Shown piece after piece: positions 23,006 through 32,021 of a stretch of DNA of 34,881 nucleotides. Position 1 is the first letter of the stretch; every line of letters starts with the position of its first letter. The notes beneath the pieces are model-generated. The model did not search any database and was not told the DNA's origin. It saw only the letters and a list, made by a program, of their open reading frames with translations. The DNA lies in assembly GCA_016783505.1 (NCBI GenBank), contig JADHWK010000021.1:1-34881 (forward strand). Direction: 5' to 3'. The translations under genes were made by a program, and so were the position numbers. Source of the DNA: Candidatus Zhuqueibacterota bacterium (lineage in GTDB: Bacteria > BS750m-G25).

Positions 23006-24012
23006 AATGCATTGTCCTTTATGCACCCCACCAATTAGGGGTCGAGGAAAGAAAAATAGCCCAAGCCGGTCCGGATGAGGTTTTAGTCAGGGTCAAAGCC
23101 TGCGGGGTGTGTGGAACCGACATCCATATTTTCGAAGGAACGGCACCAGCCAACCCGCCGGTGGTCTTGGGCCATGAATTTGTGGGCGTAATCGAGGATG
23201 TCGGTTCCGGCGTCCGTTCTTTGAAAAAAGGGGATCGGATAGCCGTTGATCCCAACCTTAGCTGCGGCGGTTGTTATTACTGCCGCCGGGGATTAGGACA
23301 TTTATGTCAAAACCTGAAGGCCCTGGGGGTGACCATGGATGGGGGGTTCTCCGAATATTGTCTCGTTCCCCAATCCCAGGCCTACCGGCTTCAACCTGAT
23401 CTTAATTTAGAATGGGGATGCTTTTTAGAACCCCTATCCTGCGCCGTCCACGGGATTGATCTGGTTAATCTGCAGGTCGGTGACAGCGTGGTCATCCTGG
23501 GGTTAGGCCCCATTGGACTAATGATGGTGCAATTGGCGAGACTTAAAGGAGCGACTAGAATCATTGTGGTGGAACCCGTTGGGGGACGGCGGAAACTGGC
23601 TGAAAGGTTAGGATGCGACAGGGTGATTGATCCCGGGGATGGGGACCCCGTATCGGTGGTGATGGAAAACACCGTTGAAGGGGCTGATGTCGTTCTGGAG
23701 TGCTCGGGAACCCCCCAGGCGGCCGGACTTTCCCTAAGGTTGGCACGGCGGGGGGGGACGGTGCTGTTCTTCGGGGTATGCGACATAGATGCCACCATAC
23801 CCTTAAAACCTCAACAGATTTATTTTAAAGAACTGACAGTGTTGGGTTCCTACATTAATCCCCATACCTTTTCCCGGGCGCTGGACCTGCTGGAGGCGGG
23901 AAAAGTCAGGGTTGATTCCTTTTCCATCGAGAAATTTCCCCTGGAAAGGGTACTGGATGCCTTTGAATTTCATCGGTCGGGAAAGGTACCGAAAACACTG
24001 GTCATACCTTAA
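23002..24012 (+). CDS. zinc-dependent medium-chain dehydrogenase (sorbitol/threonine dehydrogenase type)
   Basis: This 336-residue cytoplasmic oxidoreductase oxidises a polyol or secondary alcohol with NAD(P). Catalytic zinc ligands are Cys37 (GVCGTD), His58 and Glu59 (GHE). The structural zinc site is Cys88, Cys91, Cys94 and Cys102. The Rossmann motif GLGPIG is near 167-172, and VVEP at the end of the second strand, with its acidic residue, favours NAD. Cys141-Phe-Leu-Glu-Pro is the usual mid-barrel motif. Next to a PfkB kinase it suggests polyol to ketose to ketose phosphate. The start overlaps the glycosidase stop (ATGA). The exact substrate (mannitol, sorbitol or another polyol) cannot be read from sequence. 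Confidence 0.9.
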   Translation: MKCIVLYAPHQLGVEERKIAQAGPDEVLVRVKACGVCGTDIHIFEGTAPANPPVVLGHEFVGVIEDVGSGVRSLKKGDRIAVDPNLSCGGCYYCRRGLGHLCQNLKALGVTMDGGFSEYCLVPQSQAYRLQPDLNLEWGCFLEPLSCAVHGIDLVNLQVGDSVVILGLGPIGLMMVQLARLKGATRIIVVEPVGGRRKLAERLGCDRVIDPGDGDPVSVVMENTVEGADVVLECSGTPQAAGLSLRLARRGGTVLFFGVCDIDATIPLKPQQIYFKELTVLGSYINPHTFSRALDLLEAGKVRVDSFSIEKFPLERVLDAFEFHRSGKVPKTLVIP

Positions 24013-24036
24013 TGGGGTAAAAAATCTAGGCCAAAA

Positions 24037-25014
24037 ATGGTGAACAGGCCCCGGGTCATCTGTCTGGGCGAAGCCCTGATTGACTTTGTCTCGGCAAAGA
24101 GTGGAGTCAGTTTAGGTGATGCCGATCAATTTATCAGAGCACCCGGGGGAGCACCGGCCAACGTTGCCGTGGGACTTTCCCGGCTGGGGGTACCCACCGC
24201 CTTTATAGGTAAAGTGGGGGACGACCCCTTCGGCAGGTTTTTGAAAAAGACCCTGAAAGAGAACGGGGTGGATGTTTCCAACCTTCTATTTGACAAAACC
24301 CACAAAACCCGCCTGGCGTTTGTCTCCCTGACACCAGATGCGGGAAGGGATTTTGAATTCTTTGGGGATCCCGCTGCCGATTCCCAATTGAGGGAAGAGG
24401 AAATAAATTCTGGTCTTTTCGAAAAACTCAAGCTCTTTCACTTTGGCTCCATCTCGCTAATCTCAGAACCCAGTCGTGGGGCCACCTTTTCTGCCGTATC
24501 AAAAACCCAACAGTCCGGGGGAATGGTTTCCTTTGACCCCAACCTGAGGCTAGCGTTATGGAATGATGGGACTCAGGCTCAAGCCTGGATTATTAAAGGG
24601 ATAAGGTGTGCGGATGTGGTTAAAGTTAGCGGGGATGAATTGGATTTTATCGCTGGCGGCGAAGACCTTAATGAAGGCTGTCAAGAAATCCTTGGGTATG
24701 GGGCCAAGTTAGTCATAGTCAGCCTGGGGGCGGAGGGGTGTTATTTTCAGACCCCAAAATGCCGAGGATCGGTGGAAGGATTCCCGGTAAATGCGGTGGA
24801 TACGACCGGGGCCGGGGATGGATTTGTGGCCGGGCTTTTAGCCATGATTGCCCATGCCGATCAGCCCATTGAGGAAATGTCTAAGAAATGCTTGTGGAAC
24901 ATCTGTCGGTTTGCCAATGCTGTCGGGGCTTTAACCACCACCAAACCGGGAGCCATTCCGGCGCTGCCCGCCAAAGACGAAGTGACGGAATTCCTGACCG
25001 GAAAAATAGAATGA
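24037..25014 (+). CDS. PfkB-family sugar kinase (fructokinase-like)
   Basis: This 325-residue ribokinase-fold kinase phosphorylates a sugar with ATP. Signature 1 is GGAPANVAVGLSRLG (37-51, substrate binding). Signature 2 is DTTGAGDGFVAGLL (255-268) with catalytic base Asp261 and the anion hole GAGD. CLGEALIDFV at the start and FDPNLRLALW (166-175) are typical of bacterial fructokinases, so fructose is the most likely substrate; ketodeoxygluconate or other ketoses remain possible. It lies 24 bases after the dehydrogenase and is followed by 150 bases without a convincing gene before the secreted protein. Confidence 0.92.
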   Translation: MVNRPRVICLGEALIDFVSAKSGVSLGDADQFIRAPGGAPANVAVGLSRLGVPTAFIGKVGDDPFGRFLKKTLKENGVDVSNLLFDKTHKTRLAFVSLTPDAGRDFEFFGDPAADSQLREEEINSGLFEKLKLFHFGSISLISEPSRGATFSAVSKTQQSGGMVSFDPNLRLALWNDGTQAQAWIIKGIRCADVVKVSGDELDFIAGGEDLNEGCQEILGYGAKLVIVSLGAEGCYFQTPKCRGSVEGFPVNAVDTTGAGDGFVAGLLAMIAHADQPIEEMSKKCLWNICRFANAVGALTTTKPGAIPALPAKDEVTEFLTGKIE

Positions 25015-25164
25015 AGACGGCTATGCAAACTATAACAAAAAGGAGGAATTTAAAGGGGCTATTTTCAAAAGATCATCAGGTTTTCAGCAACTGCGTTAGG
25101 AATGTTTCGGGCAATTTTTACGTTAATCCCACATACAATCCAAAAGTAAAGGGGGGGTAATATA

Positions 25165-27966
25165 ATGATTAGAAAAACATTTTGCATTTGGGTAATAATT
25201 TCGATATCGTTGATTATCTCTGGCCGGGTCTCCTTCTCCCAGGATCCAAATGTCGGTGACCCCATGTACACTAAGTGGGGCTGGATGGACGGGAATCAAA
25301 TCCGTATCCAGTTTGCCAACCACTCTGAAGTTGGCCACTGGCCCGATCCTCTATCCGGGGAATGGCCGCGGGGGTCTGGCACAGCCTACATTGACGGGGT
25401 GGCTTTCATAGTGGCCGCAGAAGCGGTTGATGTTAATGGGAACACCTTTCACACGGCGGAGACCCAATACCGGGAGTTCATGGACAATATGGCTGTTCTG
25501 CCCTGGGGTTTTTATCCCCTGCCCGGATACTGTAATTCCTTGGGAAATTCCCCAGCCATAAGCGATGATCCATACACCTGGCCGGATCATTGGCCCGGTC
25601 AGCCGGATAGTATGGACGGGCACTGGAATGGGTATTTCGGTATGGACAATTTTTATCCTAATCTGGAATCCTATTTTGTAATAGATGATGATAAAGACCT
25701 GGAATTTGATTTTTACCCGGATTCTACCGATAGCTCACGAAGGGGACTGGGTATAGAAGTATCTATTCGGGGTTTCCAATGGGACCATCAGCTGGCCGAA
25801 GATATTCTAATCTGGCAGTATGATATTATTAATGAAGGAACGACAGACTATGACCAGGTACATGTGGGAATTTATTTCGATTCAGGGGTTGGAAATGACG
25901 CCGGGTCGGATGACTGTGGGTTCTACGACGAAATGTTGGATTTAGCCTACGCTTGGGATTACGATAATATTGGGGGACATCCACCAAACACTTGGAGTCC
26001 AGTAGCTTACACAGGGTTTTCCTTTTTGGATACCCCGGATCAGTCAGGTCTAACAGGATTTCAATGTTTTCCTGTACATTATATTGAACTTGATGATGAT
26101 GAATTGGTCTGGGAAGCCTTTTCAGGTCCTCCTGCTGCAGATCCAGTTTTAAACGTGAATCTTGGCATGCTTGCTTCATCAGGGCCTTTCTCACTAAGCG
26201 CCGGAGAAACTAAGCGGGTTACTATGGCCATACTATTTGGATGGGACTTGGATGACCTCTGCAACAACGCCTATTTTGCCCGGGCTTTCTGCAATGGGGG
26301 ATACAGCTTCGACGTTCATTACGTAACAGTAACTTACCCCAACGGGGGTGAAAACATATCCGGGGAAACTACTATTACCTGGACCACAGATGGCTTAGAA
26401 GATACATCGAAAGTCACTATCTTAGTAAGTCCGGATAATGGGGATAGTTGGGATTGGTTGGCTGGGGGGGAAGAAAACGATGGGGTTTATGACTGGAACA
26501 CCACCGATCTTGAGGATGGGGTTCTTTACCGTGTTCAAGTATTTGCAATGGACGAAAATGGCGTGGGTGGGGATATTTCTAATTCCTTCTTTACCATAAA
26601 CAACCCCGGCCCCGCCAGCCCCAACGTGGATGTGCTAACCCCCCAGAATGGGGAGGAGATTCAGGGAACCTATGACATCACCTGGGTGGCCGGGGATGCC
26701 GATGGGGACAGCGTGTGGCTGACGTTATATTACAGCTACGATTGGGGTTATTCCTGGCAGCCCATCTCTGTTAATGAACTCAATGACGGGATTTATGAAT
26801 GGGATACCGGGCCTTATCCCAACACCAACAACGGGAAGATTAAAGCAGTGGTGACCGATGGGGAACTTTTTGGCGAAGATTTATCCCCAGGTTTTTTTCG
26901 GTTAAATAATTTCCATCCTATCTTAGCGGATTCCCTTCTGGAACATATTTCCGGGTTCAGCGATGGATATATTTCCGTAAATGTCGTTGATGCAAGTGTT
27001 CTTACCGGCCACCAGTATGAGATCATCTTTGATGATACGTCAGATACAATGACAACCTATGATATTTACGATTTAAACGATGGTCAATATGTAGTGGAAA
27101 ACGCCGACGAAATTTATGGTATGGAGGGTCCCTTTTTCGATGGACTTCGCCTCTGGATGGAAGATATTATTGATATTGTCCCCAAAGATTCACTAATTGA
27201 ATGGATTGTCGGTGATTGTAATTTAGAGTTGCAAGTAGGATTAGATCTTGCTTATAGCAGCGAAACTAATCCAATGCTTGATTTTAATGTTGCCTATCCG
27301 GCTGACTATGAGATTAGATACTATGATACAATTGTGGATACCTCAACTAATTTCTTAGGTAGCTTTCCGGCTATTCCCACCTATTTTGAAGTTTGGAACC
27401 TTACCGACAGTGTAAATTCGCTCTTTGCATTTGGTGACGCTGACGGAGATTCCCTATTTTCCCTTGGCGACTCTATTATCATTTTAGTCCCTGATGAATC
27501 ATTCTGGTACGGAATTAGAACTACCTGGAAGATTTCCTTTAGAATGCCGGATACTACATTAATTCCCCCTGATGCCGGGGACGTTGCTTATATCCCCATC
27601 TGGAAGCCGTTCAGCAGCCGCGATGTCTATCGCTTTCAAGCCCCCACAGCCGGGATTCCACAAAGTGGGGGAGATGGTAGCCTACCTCAAGAATACTCCT
27701 TAAGCCAGAACTACCCTAATCCGTTTAACCCGACCACCATAATTAATTATTCAATCCCCGCCCCCGAAAAGGTAAAAATTATCATTTATAATGTCATTGG
27801 CCAGGAGGTTAGGACTCTGGTAGATAAAGATCAAACAGCCGGCATCTATCAGGTTGTCTGGGGTGGAAAGGATGTTTGGGGCCGGGATGTGGCCAGTGGG
27901 GTTTACTTCTGCCGGATGCAAGCGGGGAATTTCTCAAAAGTTATCAAGATGTTGCTTATCAGGTAA
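25165..27966 (+). CDS. secreted multidomain protein with type IX sorting (FlgD-like) C-terminus
   Basis: This 933-residue protein begins with a signal peptide (about 1-26, ending VSFSQ). The N-terminal half (27-375) is a Trp/Gly/Asp-rich beta domain with no enzyme motif I recognise. Two Ig-like repeats follow, each opening V..(Y/L)(P/T)(N/P).G(G/E)E(N/E)I.G...ITW and ending in F(T/R)(I/L)NN. A beta-rich acidic region leads to the C-terminal sorting domain: SLSQNYPNPFNPTTIINYSI, VKIIIYNVIGQEVRTLV, VASGVYFCRMQAG and KVIKMLLIR. Such C-termini direct outer-membrane export and surface attachment by type IX secretion. Lying inside a sugar operon, it may bind or process the polysaccharide at the surface. 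A G-run precedes the ATG, and the stop overlaps the next start (TAATG). Confidence 0.9.
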   Translation: MIRKTFCIWVIISISLIISGRVSFSQDPNVGDPMYTKWGWMDGNQIRIQFANHSEVGHWPDPLSGEWPRGSGTAYIDGVAFIVAAEAVDVNGNTFHTAETQYREFMDNMAVLPWGFYPLPGYCNSLGNSPAISDDPYTWPDHWPGQPDSMDGHWNGYFGMDNFYPNLESYFVIDDDKDLEFDFYPDSTDSSRRGLGIEVSIRGFQWDHQLAEDILIWQYDIINEGTTDYDQVHVGIYFDSGVGNDAGSDDCGFYDEMLDLAYAWDYDNIGGHPPNTWSPVAYTGFSFLDTPDQSGLTGFQCFPVHYIELDDDELVWEAFSGPPAADPVLNVNLGMLASSGPFSLSAGETKRVTMAILFGWDLDDLCNNAYFARAFCNGGYSFDVHYVTVTYPNGGENISGETTITWTTDGLEDTSKVTILVSPDNGDSWDWLAGGEENDGVYDWNTTDLEDGVLYRVQVFAMDENGVGGDISNSFFTINNPGPASPNVDVLTPQNGEEIQGTYDITWVAGDADGDSVWLTLYYSYDWGYSWQPISVNELNDGIYEWDTGPYPNTNNGKIKAVVTDGELFGEDLSPGFFRLNNFHPILADSLLEHISGFSDGYISVNVVDASVLTGHQYEIIFDDTSDTMTTYDIYDLNDGQYVVENADEIYGMEGPFFDGLRLWMEDIIDIVPKDSLIEWIVGDCNLELQVGLDLAYSSETNPMLDFNVAYPADYEIRYYDTIVDTSTNFLGSFPAIPTYFEVWNLTDSVNSLFAFGDADGDSLFSLGDSIIILVPDESFWYGIRTTWKISFRMPDTTLIPPDAGDVAYIPIWKPFSSRDVYRFQAPTAGIPQSGGDGSLPQEYSLSQNYPNPFNPTTIINYSIPAPEKVKIIIYNVIGQEVRTLVDKDQTAGIYQVVWGGKDVWGRDVASGVYFCRMQAGNFSKVIKMLLIR

Positions 27967-29276
27967 TGACCCACACAACAAAGATATCAGGATCATTCAT
28001 ACTGGTTTTGTTTATAATTGTCCAGATCTTCTTGGGCTGCGGCGCCAAAAAGTCCCAGGAAGATGGGGTGGTCAGGCTTACCTATTGGTGCTCCTCCAAC
28101 CAGTTCGAGATCGAGCTGGCCCAGACGGTAGTTCGGGAATGGAACAGCGCCCATCCCGGGGTTCAGGTAGCCTTCCAGCCCATCCCTGCCGGCCAGTCCA
28201 GCGAGGAGGTGCTGCTGGCCGCCATTGTGGGGAAGACCACCCCGGACCTGTGCTCTAACATCTGGCCGGGCAGCGTGGCCCAGTATGTGGAGGCGGGGGT
28301 GGTGGTGGCCGTGGACACCATGCCCGGATTCCATGAGGCGGTGGAATTAAGGACCCCGGAAAGTCTGGTAAAGGCCTATCGCTCCCGGGACGGACACCAG
28401 TACCAGATCCCCTGGAAGACCAATCCCATCATGATTGAATGCAACCTGGGCCTGTTCCGGGAGGCCGGGGTGGAGTCGCTGCCTAAGACCTACAGCGAAT
28501 TCTATGAGGCGGCTGAGAAATTGGTCCGGGATCGGGACGGGGACGGCTACGCCGACCAGTGGGCCGCCTACCGGGATGTTAAGGTAGACTGGTGGCAACG
28601 CTTCTTTGACTTTTACACCTTCTATGCCGCCGCTACTGATGGAAAGGCCCTTCTGGATGGGAACAGGGTAGCTTTCAATAATGCCGAAGCAGTGGAAGTT
28701 TTTCGGTTCTGGTCCGAAGGATACCGGAAGGGCTATCTGCCCAACGCCCGTTTTGAGGGGGACGCTTTCTTGCTGGAAAAGTACGCCATGCACATCACCG
28801 GACCCTGGAACATCGCCCATACGGAGAAATTCAAGCCGGAGGGATTCGAATACGACTTCATCCCCATCCCGGTGCCCGATGGCCATAAAGGCCCGGTTTA
28901 CACCTATGGAGACCAAAAAAACATCGTCATCTTCAGCACCACCCGACACCCTGGGCAGGCCTGGGAGTTTGCCCGATTCTTAATCTCCAAAGAGAACGAC
29001 CTTAAGTTGCTGGAGTTATGCGGTCAATTGCCCCAGCGGGTCAGCCTGCTAAAAGATTCCACCTTTGCCGACTATTTTGAACGTAACCCGATGATGAGGA
29101 AGTTCGCCGCCCAGGTGCCCTATACGGTAGCGGTGGACAATTCGCCCTACATCCAGGAGGTCTTCGACGCTATCTCCCAGGAATATGACGCCGCCTGCAT
29201 CATGGGGGTAAAGACCCCCGAGCAGGGCATCGCCGATGCCGCCAAACGGTCCCGAACGATTTTGTCCCGGGGATAA
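27966..29276 (+). CDS. ABC transporter sugar-binding lipoprotein (family 1)
   Basis: I place the start at the ATG at 27966, which overlaps the preceding stop by one base (TAATG). A longer frame exists but would add an N-terminus out of context. The 436-residue product has a lipoprotein signal ending FLGC (Cys25). The mature part shows features of family 1 solute-binding proteins: VRLTYWCSSNQFEIELAQTVVREWN, PDLCSNIWPGSVAQYVEAG, IPWKTNPIMIECNLGLFREAG, FLLEKYAMHITGPWNI and PGQAWEFARFLIS. DRDGDGYADQW resembles a calcium-binding loop, as in maltose/trehalose-type proteins. It feeds the two permeases downstream. The ligand is likely an oligosaccharide released outside the cell. Confidence 0.94.
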   Translation: MTHTTKISGSFILVLFIIVQIFLGCGAKKSQEDGVVRLTYWCSSNQFEIELAQTVVREWNSAHPGVQVAFQPIPAGQSSEEVLLAAIVGKTTPDLCSNIWPGSVAQYVEAGVVVAVDTMPGFHEAVELRTPESLVKAYRSRDGHQYQIPWKTNPIMIECNLGLFREAGVESLPKTYSEFYEAAEKLVRDRDGDGYADQWAAYRDVKVDWWQRFFDFYTFYAAATDGKALLDGNRVAFNNAEAVEVFRFWSEGYRKGYLPNARFEGDAFLLEKYAMHITGPWNIAHTEKFKPEGFEYDFIPIPVPDGHKGPVYTYGDQKNIVIFSTTRHPGQAWEFARFLISKENDLKLLELCGQLPQRVSLLKDSTFADYFERNPMMRKFAAQVPYTVAVDNSPYIQEVFDAISQEYDAACIMGVKTPEQGIADAAKRSRTILSRG

Positions 29277-29307
29277 AGACCGGTCAAAGATAGCTAAAAG
29301 TTTACGC

Positions 29308-30189
29308 ATGAAAATCAAGCATAAAATAGAAAAAGGAAATCGGGTAGGATATTTATTCGTATCCCCCTACATTATTTTCTTCCTGCTGTTCACCGCCTAC
29401 CCTTTGATTTTCTCCTTTGTGCTGATCTTTCACAAGTGGAACATTATTGGGCCTATGCGCTGGGTGGGTTTGGACAATTTTATTACCCTCATCCACGACG
29501 CCCTGTTCTGGAAATCCCTGGCCAATACCTTCATCTTTCTGGTCATTCATATTCCCCTGCAGATCGTCCTGGCTCTAATAGCGGCAGAGATGTTAAACCA
29601 AAAGATGCGTCTGAGGGTGTTTTTCCGGGGCGCCTTCTTCCTGCCGGTGGTCATCTCCGGGGTGGTGGTGACCATCCTCTGGCAGCAGTTTTACTCCACC
29701 GACACCGGGTTGTTCAACGCCCTCCTGACCCACATCGGGCTGCCCCGGGTGCCCTGGCTTACCAGCACCAAGGCAGCCATGCCCTCCATCGCCCTCATGG
29801 CCACCTGGAAGAACATGGGGCTGTACATAGTGCTGTTCCTGGCGGGGCTGCAGGGCGTCCCCAGATATTTGTATGAAGCGGCAGAGATTGATGGGGCGGG
29901 AAAGCTCCAGCAGTTTCTGAAGATCACCATCCCCGCCATCAATCCCACCGTGGTCCTGGTGGTTATTATCTCCACCATCGGTGGATTTTCCCTGTTCATC
30001 GAGCCCTACGTGATGACCCAGGGAGGGCCGTTGAACTCCACTATGTCCTGCGTGCTGTACATCTACAAGCAGGCCTTTACCTTCTACAAGATGGGCTATG
30101 CGGCCGCCTTCGGGTTCATTTTAGCCTTCATCATCTTAGGGGTGGTATGGGTGCAGCGTAAGGTGGTGGAGACGGAAGTCTATACTTAG
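29308..30189 (+). CDS. ABC sugar transporter permease 1 (MalF-like)
   Basis: I choose the ATG at 29308 (MKIKHKIEKGNR), 31 bases after the previous stop, which gives 293 residues and the normal family N-terminus; a longer frame overlaps the binding-protein gene. Six membrane segments are predicted, starting VGYLFVSPYIIFFLLFTAYP. The ATPase-docking EAA loop reads YEAAEIDGAGKLQQFLKITIP. YVMTQGGPLNSTMSCVLYIY is typical of UgpA/LacF-type permeases. It works with the permease at 30203 and the lipoprotein. No ATP-binding subunit is in the cluster, so a shared MsiK-like ATPase elsewhere is expected. Confidence 0.94.
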   Translation: MKIKHKIEKGNRVGYLFVSPYIIFFLLFTAYPLIFSFVLIFHKWNIIGPMRWVGLDNFITLIHDALFWKSLANTFIFLVIHIPLQIVLALIAAEMLNQKMRLRVFFRGAFFLPVVISGVVVTILWQQFYSTDTGLFNALLTHIGLPRVPWLTSTKAAMPSIALMATWKNMGLYIVLFLAGLQGVPRYLYEAAEIDGAGKLQQFLKITIPAINPTVVLVVIISTIGGFSLFIEPYVMTQGGPLNSTMSCVLYIYKQAFTFYKMGYAAAFGFILAFIILGVVWVQRKVVETEVYT

Positions 30190-30202
30190 ATTCAAGATTC
30201 AA

Positions 30203-31027
30203 ATGACCGGTAAAATCATAAAGAAATGGCTCTTCTACATTGTCCTGACGGGAGCGGCGGTGACCTTCATCTATCCCTTCCTGTGGATGGCGGCCGGGTC
30301 GCTGAAGCCAGAAATTGAGATCCCCAACTTTTCTCTGCTTTCCCGCAACCTTTCGGTGAACAGTTATAAAGTGGTTTTGGATAAGATCCCTATCATACGG
30401 GCTTTCTTCAACTCGGTGCTGGTGGCCACCTCGGTCACCGCTTCGGTGTTGGTGTTCAGCTCCATGGTGGGCTATGCACTGTCTCGACTCCGGTTCCGGG
30501 GTCGGGAGCTCATTTTCACCGTCATCCTGTTCACCATGATGATCCCCTTTCAGTTGACCCTCATTCCCCTGTATACCCTGATCGTTAAGTTTGGGTGGAC
30601 GGATACCTACTGGGCACTGATCGTCCCATATATGATCAACGCCTTCGGTATCCTGCTCTTCAGGCAATATTTCAAGGCTGTTCCCCAGGACCTTATTGAC
30701 GCCGCCCGGGTAGACGGGTGCGGGGAGCTCCGGATCCTGTTCCGGATCATCTGGCCCCTGTCCGTTCCGGCCCTGGTCACCGTGGGGATTATTGTCTTTA
30801 TGATGACCTGGAACGAGGTCCTGTGGCCGTTGATCGTCGTCCGCAAAGAGACCATCATGACCATGCCCCAGATGGTAACATTATTTGCCGTGGGGGGGCG
30901 GGTGGAATCCCAGGTGGGGGTGAAACTGGCGGCGGCCATGATGCTGACCCTGCCCATCGTGATCGTCTATCTGTTTTTCCAGCGCCATTTCATCGCCTCG
31001 ATGGCGACCACGGGACTAAAAGGATAG
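30203..31027 (+). CDS. ABC sugar transporter permease 2 (MalG-like)
   Basis: This 274-residue partner permease has six predicted helices, opening WLFYIVLTGAAVTFIYPFLWM. The family pattern SLKP.IEI, FFNSVLVATSVT, MIPFQLTLIPLYTLI and the EAA loop IDAARVDGCGELRILFRIIWP are all present. It ends ALMVFFQRHF-like (VYLFFQRHFIASMATTGLKG), the usual MalG-type C-terminus. It starts 13 bases after the first permease, without a strong ribosome-binding site, so coupling is likely. The downstream gap to the GH32-like gene is only 28 bases. Confidence 0.94.
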   Translation: MTGKIIKKWLFYIVLTGAAVTFIYPFLWMAAGSLKPEIEIPNFSLLSRNLSVNSYKVVLDKIPIIRAFFNSVLVATSVTASVLVFSSMVGYALSRLRFRGRELIFTVILFTMMIPFQLTLIPLYTLIVKFGWTDTYWALIVPYMINAFGILLFRQYFKAVPQDLIDAARVDGCGELRILFRIIWPLSVPALVTVGIIVFMMTWNEVLWPLIVVRKETIMTMPQMVTLFAVGGRVESQVGVKLAAAMMLTLPIVIVYLFFQRHFIASMATTGLKG

Positions 31028-31055
31028 GGAAAGCAACAGTAGCCAAAACACAATA

Positions 31056-31991
31056 ATGAAAAACAATTATTCCCCAAAAGGAAAATATCTTTGGGATGCT
31101 TGGTTTTTTAAAGTAGATAAAGAATATCATATGTTCTACCTTCAAGCCCCAAGATTAAGAAATCCGGCTAAACGTCATCATATCTCATCTATTGGACATG
31201 CTATCTCAAAAGATCTAATTCATTGGAAGGAATTGCCAACCGCTCTGACACCAGACAAATTAGATTGTTGGGATAATTTAGCTTTATGGACAGGCAGTGT
31301 TATCGAAAAAGACAATAAATACTATCTATTTTATACTGGCAGAAATACTAAAGCTTTCTGGATTCAAAAAATCGGCGTAGCCATATCTACTGATTTAATC
31401 CACTGGAAGAAATATCCTGATAACCCAATTATCGTCGCAGATGAGAGGTATTACCATATGGATAATAAGAAGAATGAACTAAACGTAGCACCAGCATGGA
31501 GGGACCCCTACGTTTTCAAGGATTATAAATCAGACAGATATTATATGACAATTTCAGCAAGTACTCAGGGAAATATCCAAATATACAACGGATGCATAGC
31601 AATAGCTCAATCAACCAATCTTATTGATTGGGAGATTTTATCCCCAATACTTGCACCCGGGAAGTTTGATGAAATGGAAACTTCTCAGGTGATTTTCCAC
31701 AATAGTTATTATTATCTCTTCTTTTCCACATGGGCAAAAAAGTATGGCACACATACTGGACTTCATTGTTATTTTTCAGATAATTTGTTTGGGAACTATA
31801 AACCAGTCAATGGAAATTGTGTAGTGCTTGACAACGGAGAAGAAATATACGATGTTAGGCTGTTAGATAATAATAACAATGAATTCTTAGCAATTGGCTG
31901 GTTAAACGAAGATAAGAATGGGAATTTTATTGGCGAATTATCCCATCCTTTCAAAATCACAATTGAAGGAGATAGAGTATTTAAGCAATAA
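31056..31991 (+). CDS. GH32/GH68-like five-bladed propeller glycosidase, AT-rich
   Basis: This 311-residue protein has no signal peptide and is probably cytoplasmic. Beta-propeller repeats with DLIHWK and YYLFYTG motifs and the three-acid pattern of clan GH-J are visible: Asp14 in YLWDAWF, Asp150 in the WRDPYVF motif (transition-state stabiliser) and Glu208 in MEMETSQVIF-like context (DEMETSQV, acid/base). GH32/68 enzymes act on fructosides such as sucrose, which would suit the fructokinase-like gene. GH43 or another propeller family is possible. The gene is markedly more AT-rich than every neighbour, with many AAT/AAA/TTA codons, although it sits within the operon (28 and 30 bases to neighbours). 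It looks like a separate acquisition. Confidence 0.8.
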   Translation: MKNNYSPKGKYLWDAWFFKVDKEYHMFYLQAPRLRNPAKRHHISSIGHAISKDLIHWKELPTALTPDKLDCWDNLALWTGSVIEKDNKYYLFYTGRNTKAFWIQKIGVAISTDLIHWKKYPDNPIIVADERYYHMDNKKNELNVAPAWRDPYVFKDYKSDRYYMTISASTQGNIQIYNGCIAIAQSTNLIDWEILSPILAPGKFDEMETSQVIFHNSYYYLFFSTWAKKYGTHTGLHCYFSDNLFGNYKPVNGNCVVLDNGEEIYDVRLLDNNNNEFLAIGWLNEDKNGNFIGELSHPFKITIEGDRVFKQ

Positions 31992-32021
31992 CCAATTTAG
32001 GAAAGGGGAAAAAAGAAGCCC

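Noticed and set aside
25012-25160. A 49-codon frame starting MKTAMQTITKRRN, whose ATG overlaps the kinase stop
   Set aside because: No recognisable domain, no Shine-Dalgarno sequence suited to that start, and the A/T-rich content looks like leader for the secreted protein.
27876-27965. Longer N-terminus of the sugar-binding protein
   Set aside because: It would overlap the sorting domain of the previous gene and hide the lipoprotein signal; the TAATG start at 27966 gives a normal signal.
29236-29307. Longer N-terminus of permease 1
   Set aside because: The extra residues are hydrophilic, overlap the binding-protein gene and are unlike the family; the ATG at 29308 fits.
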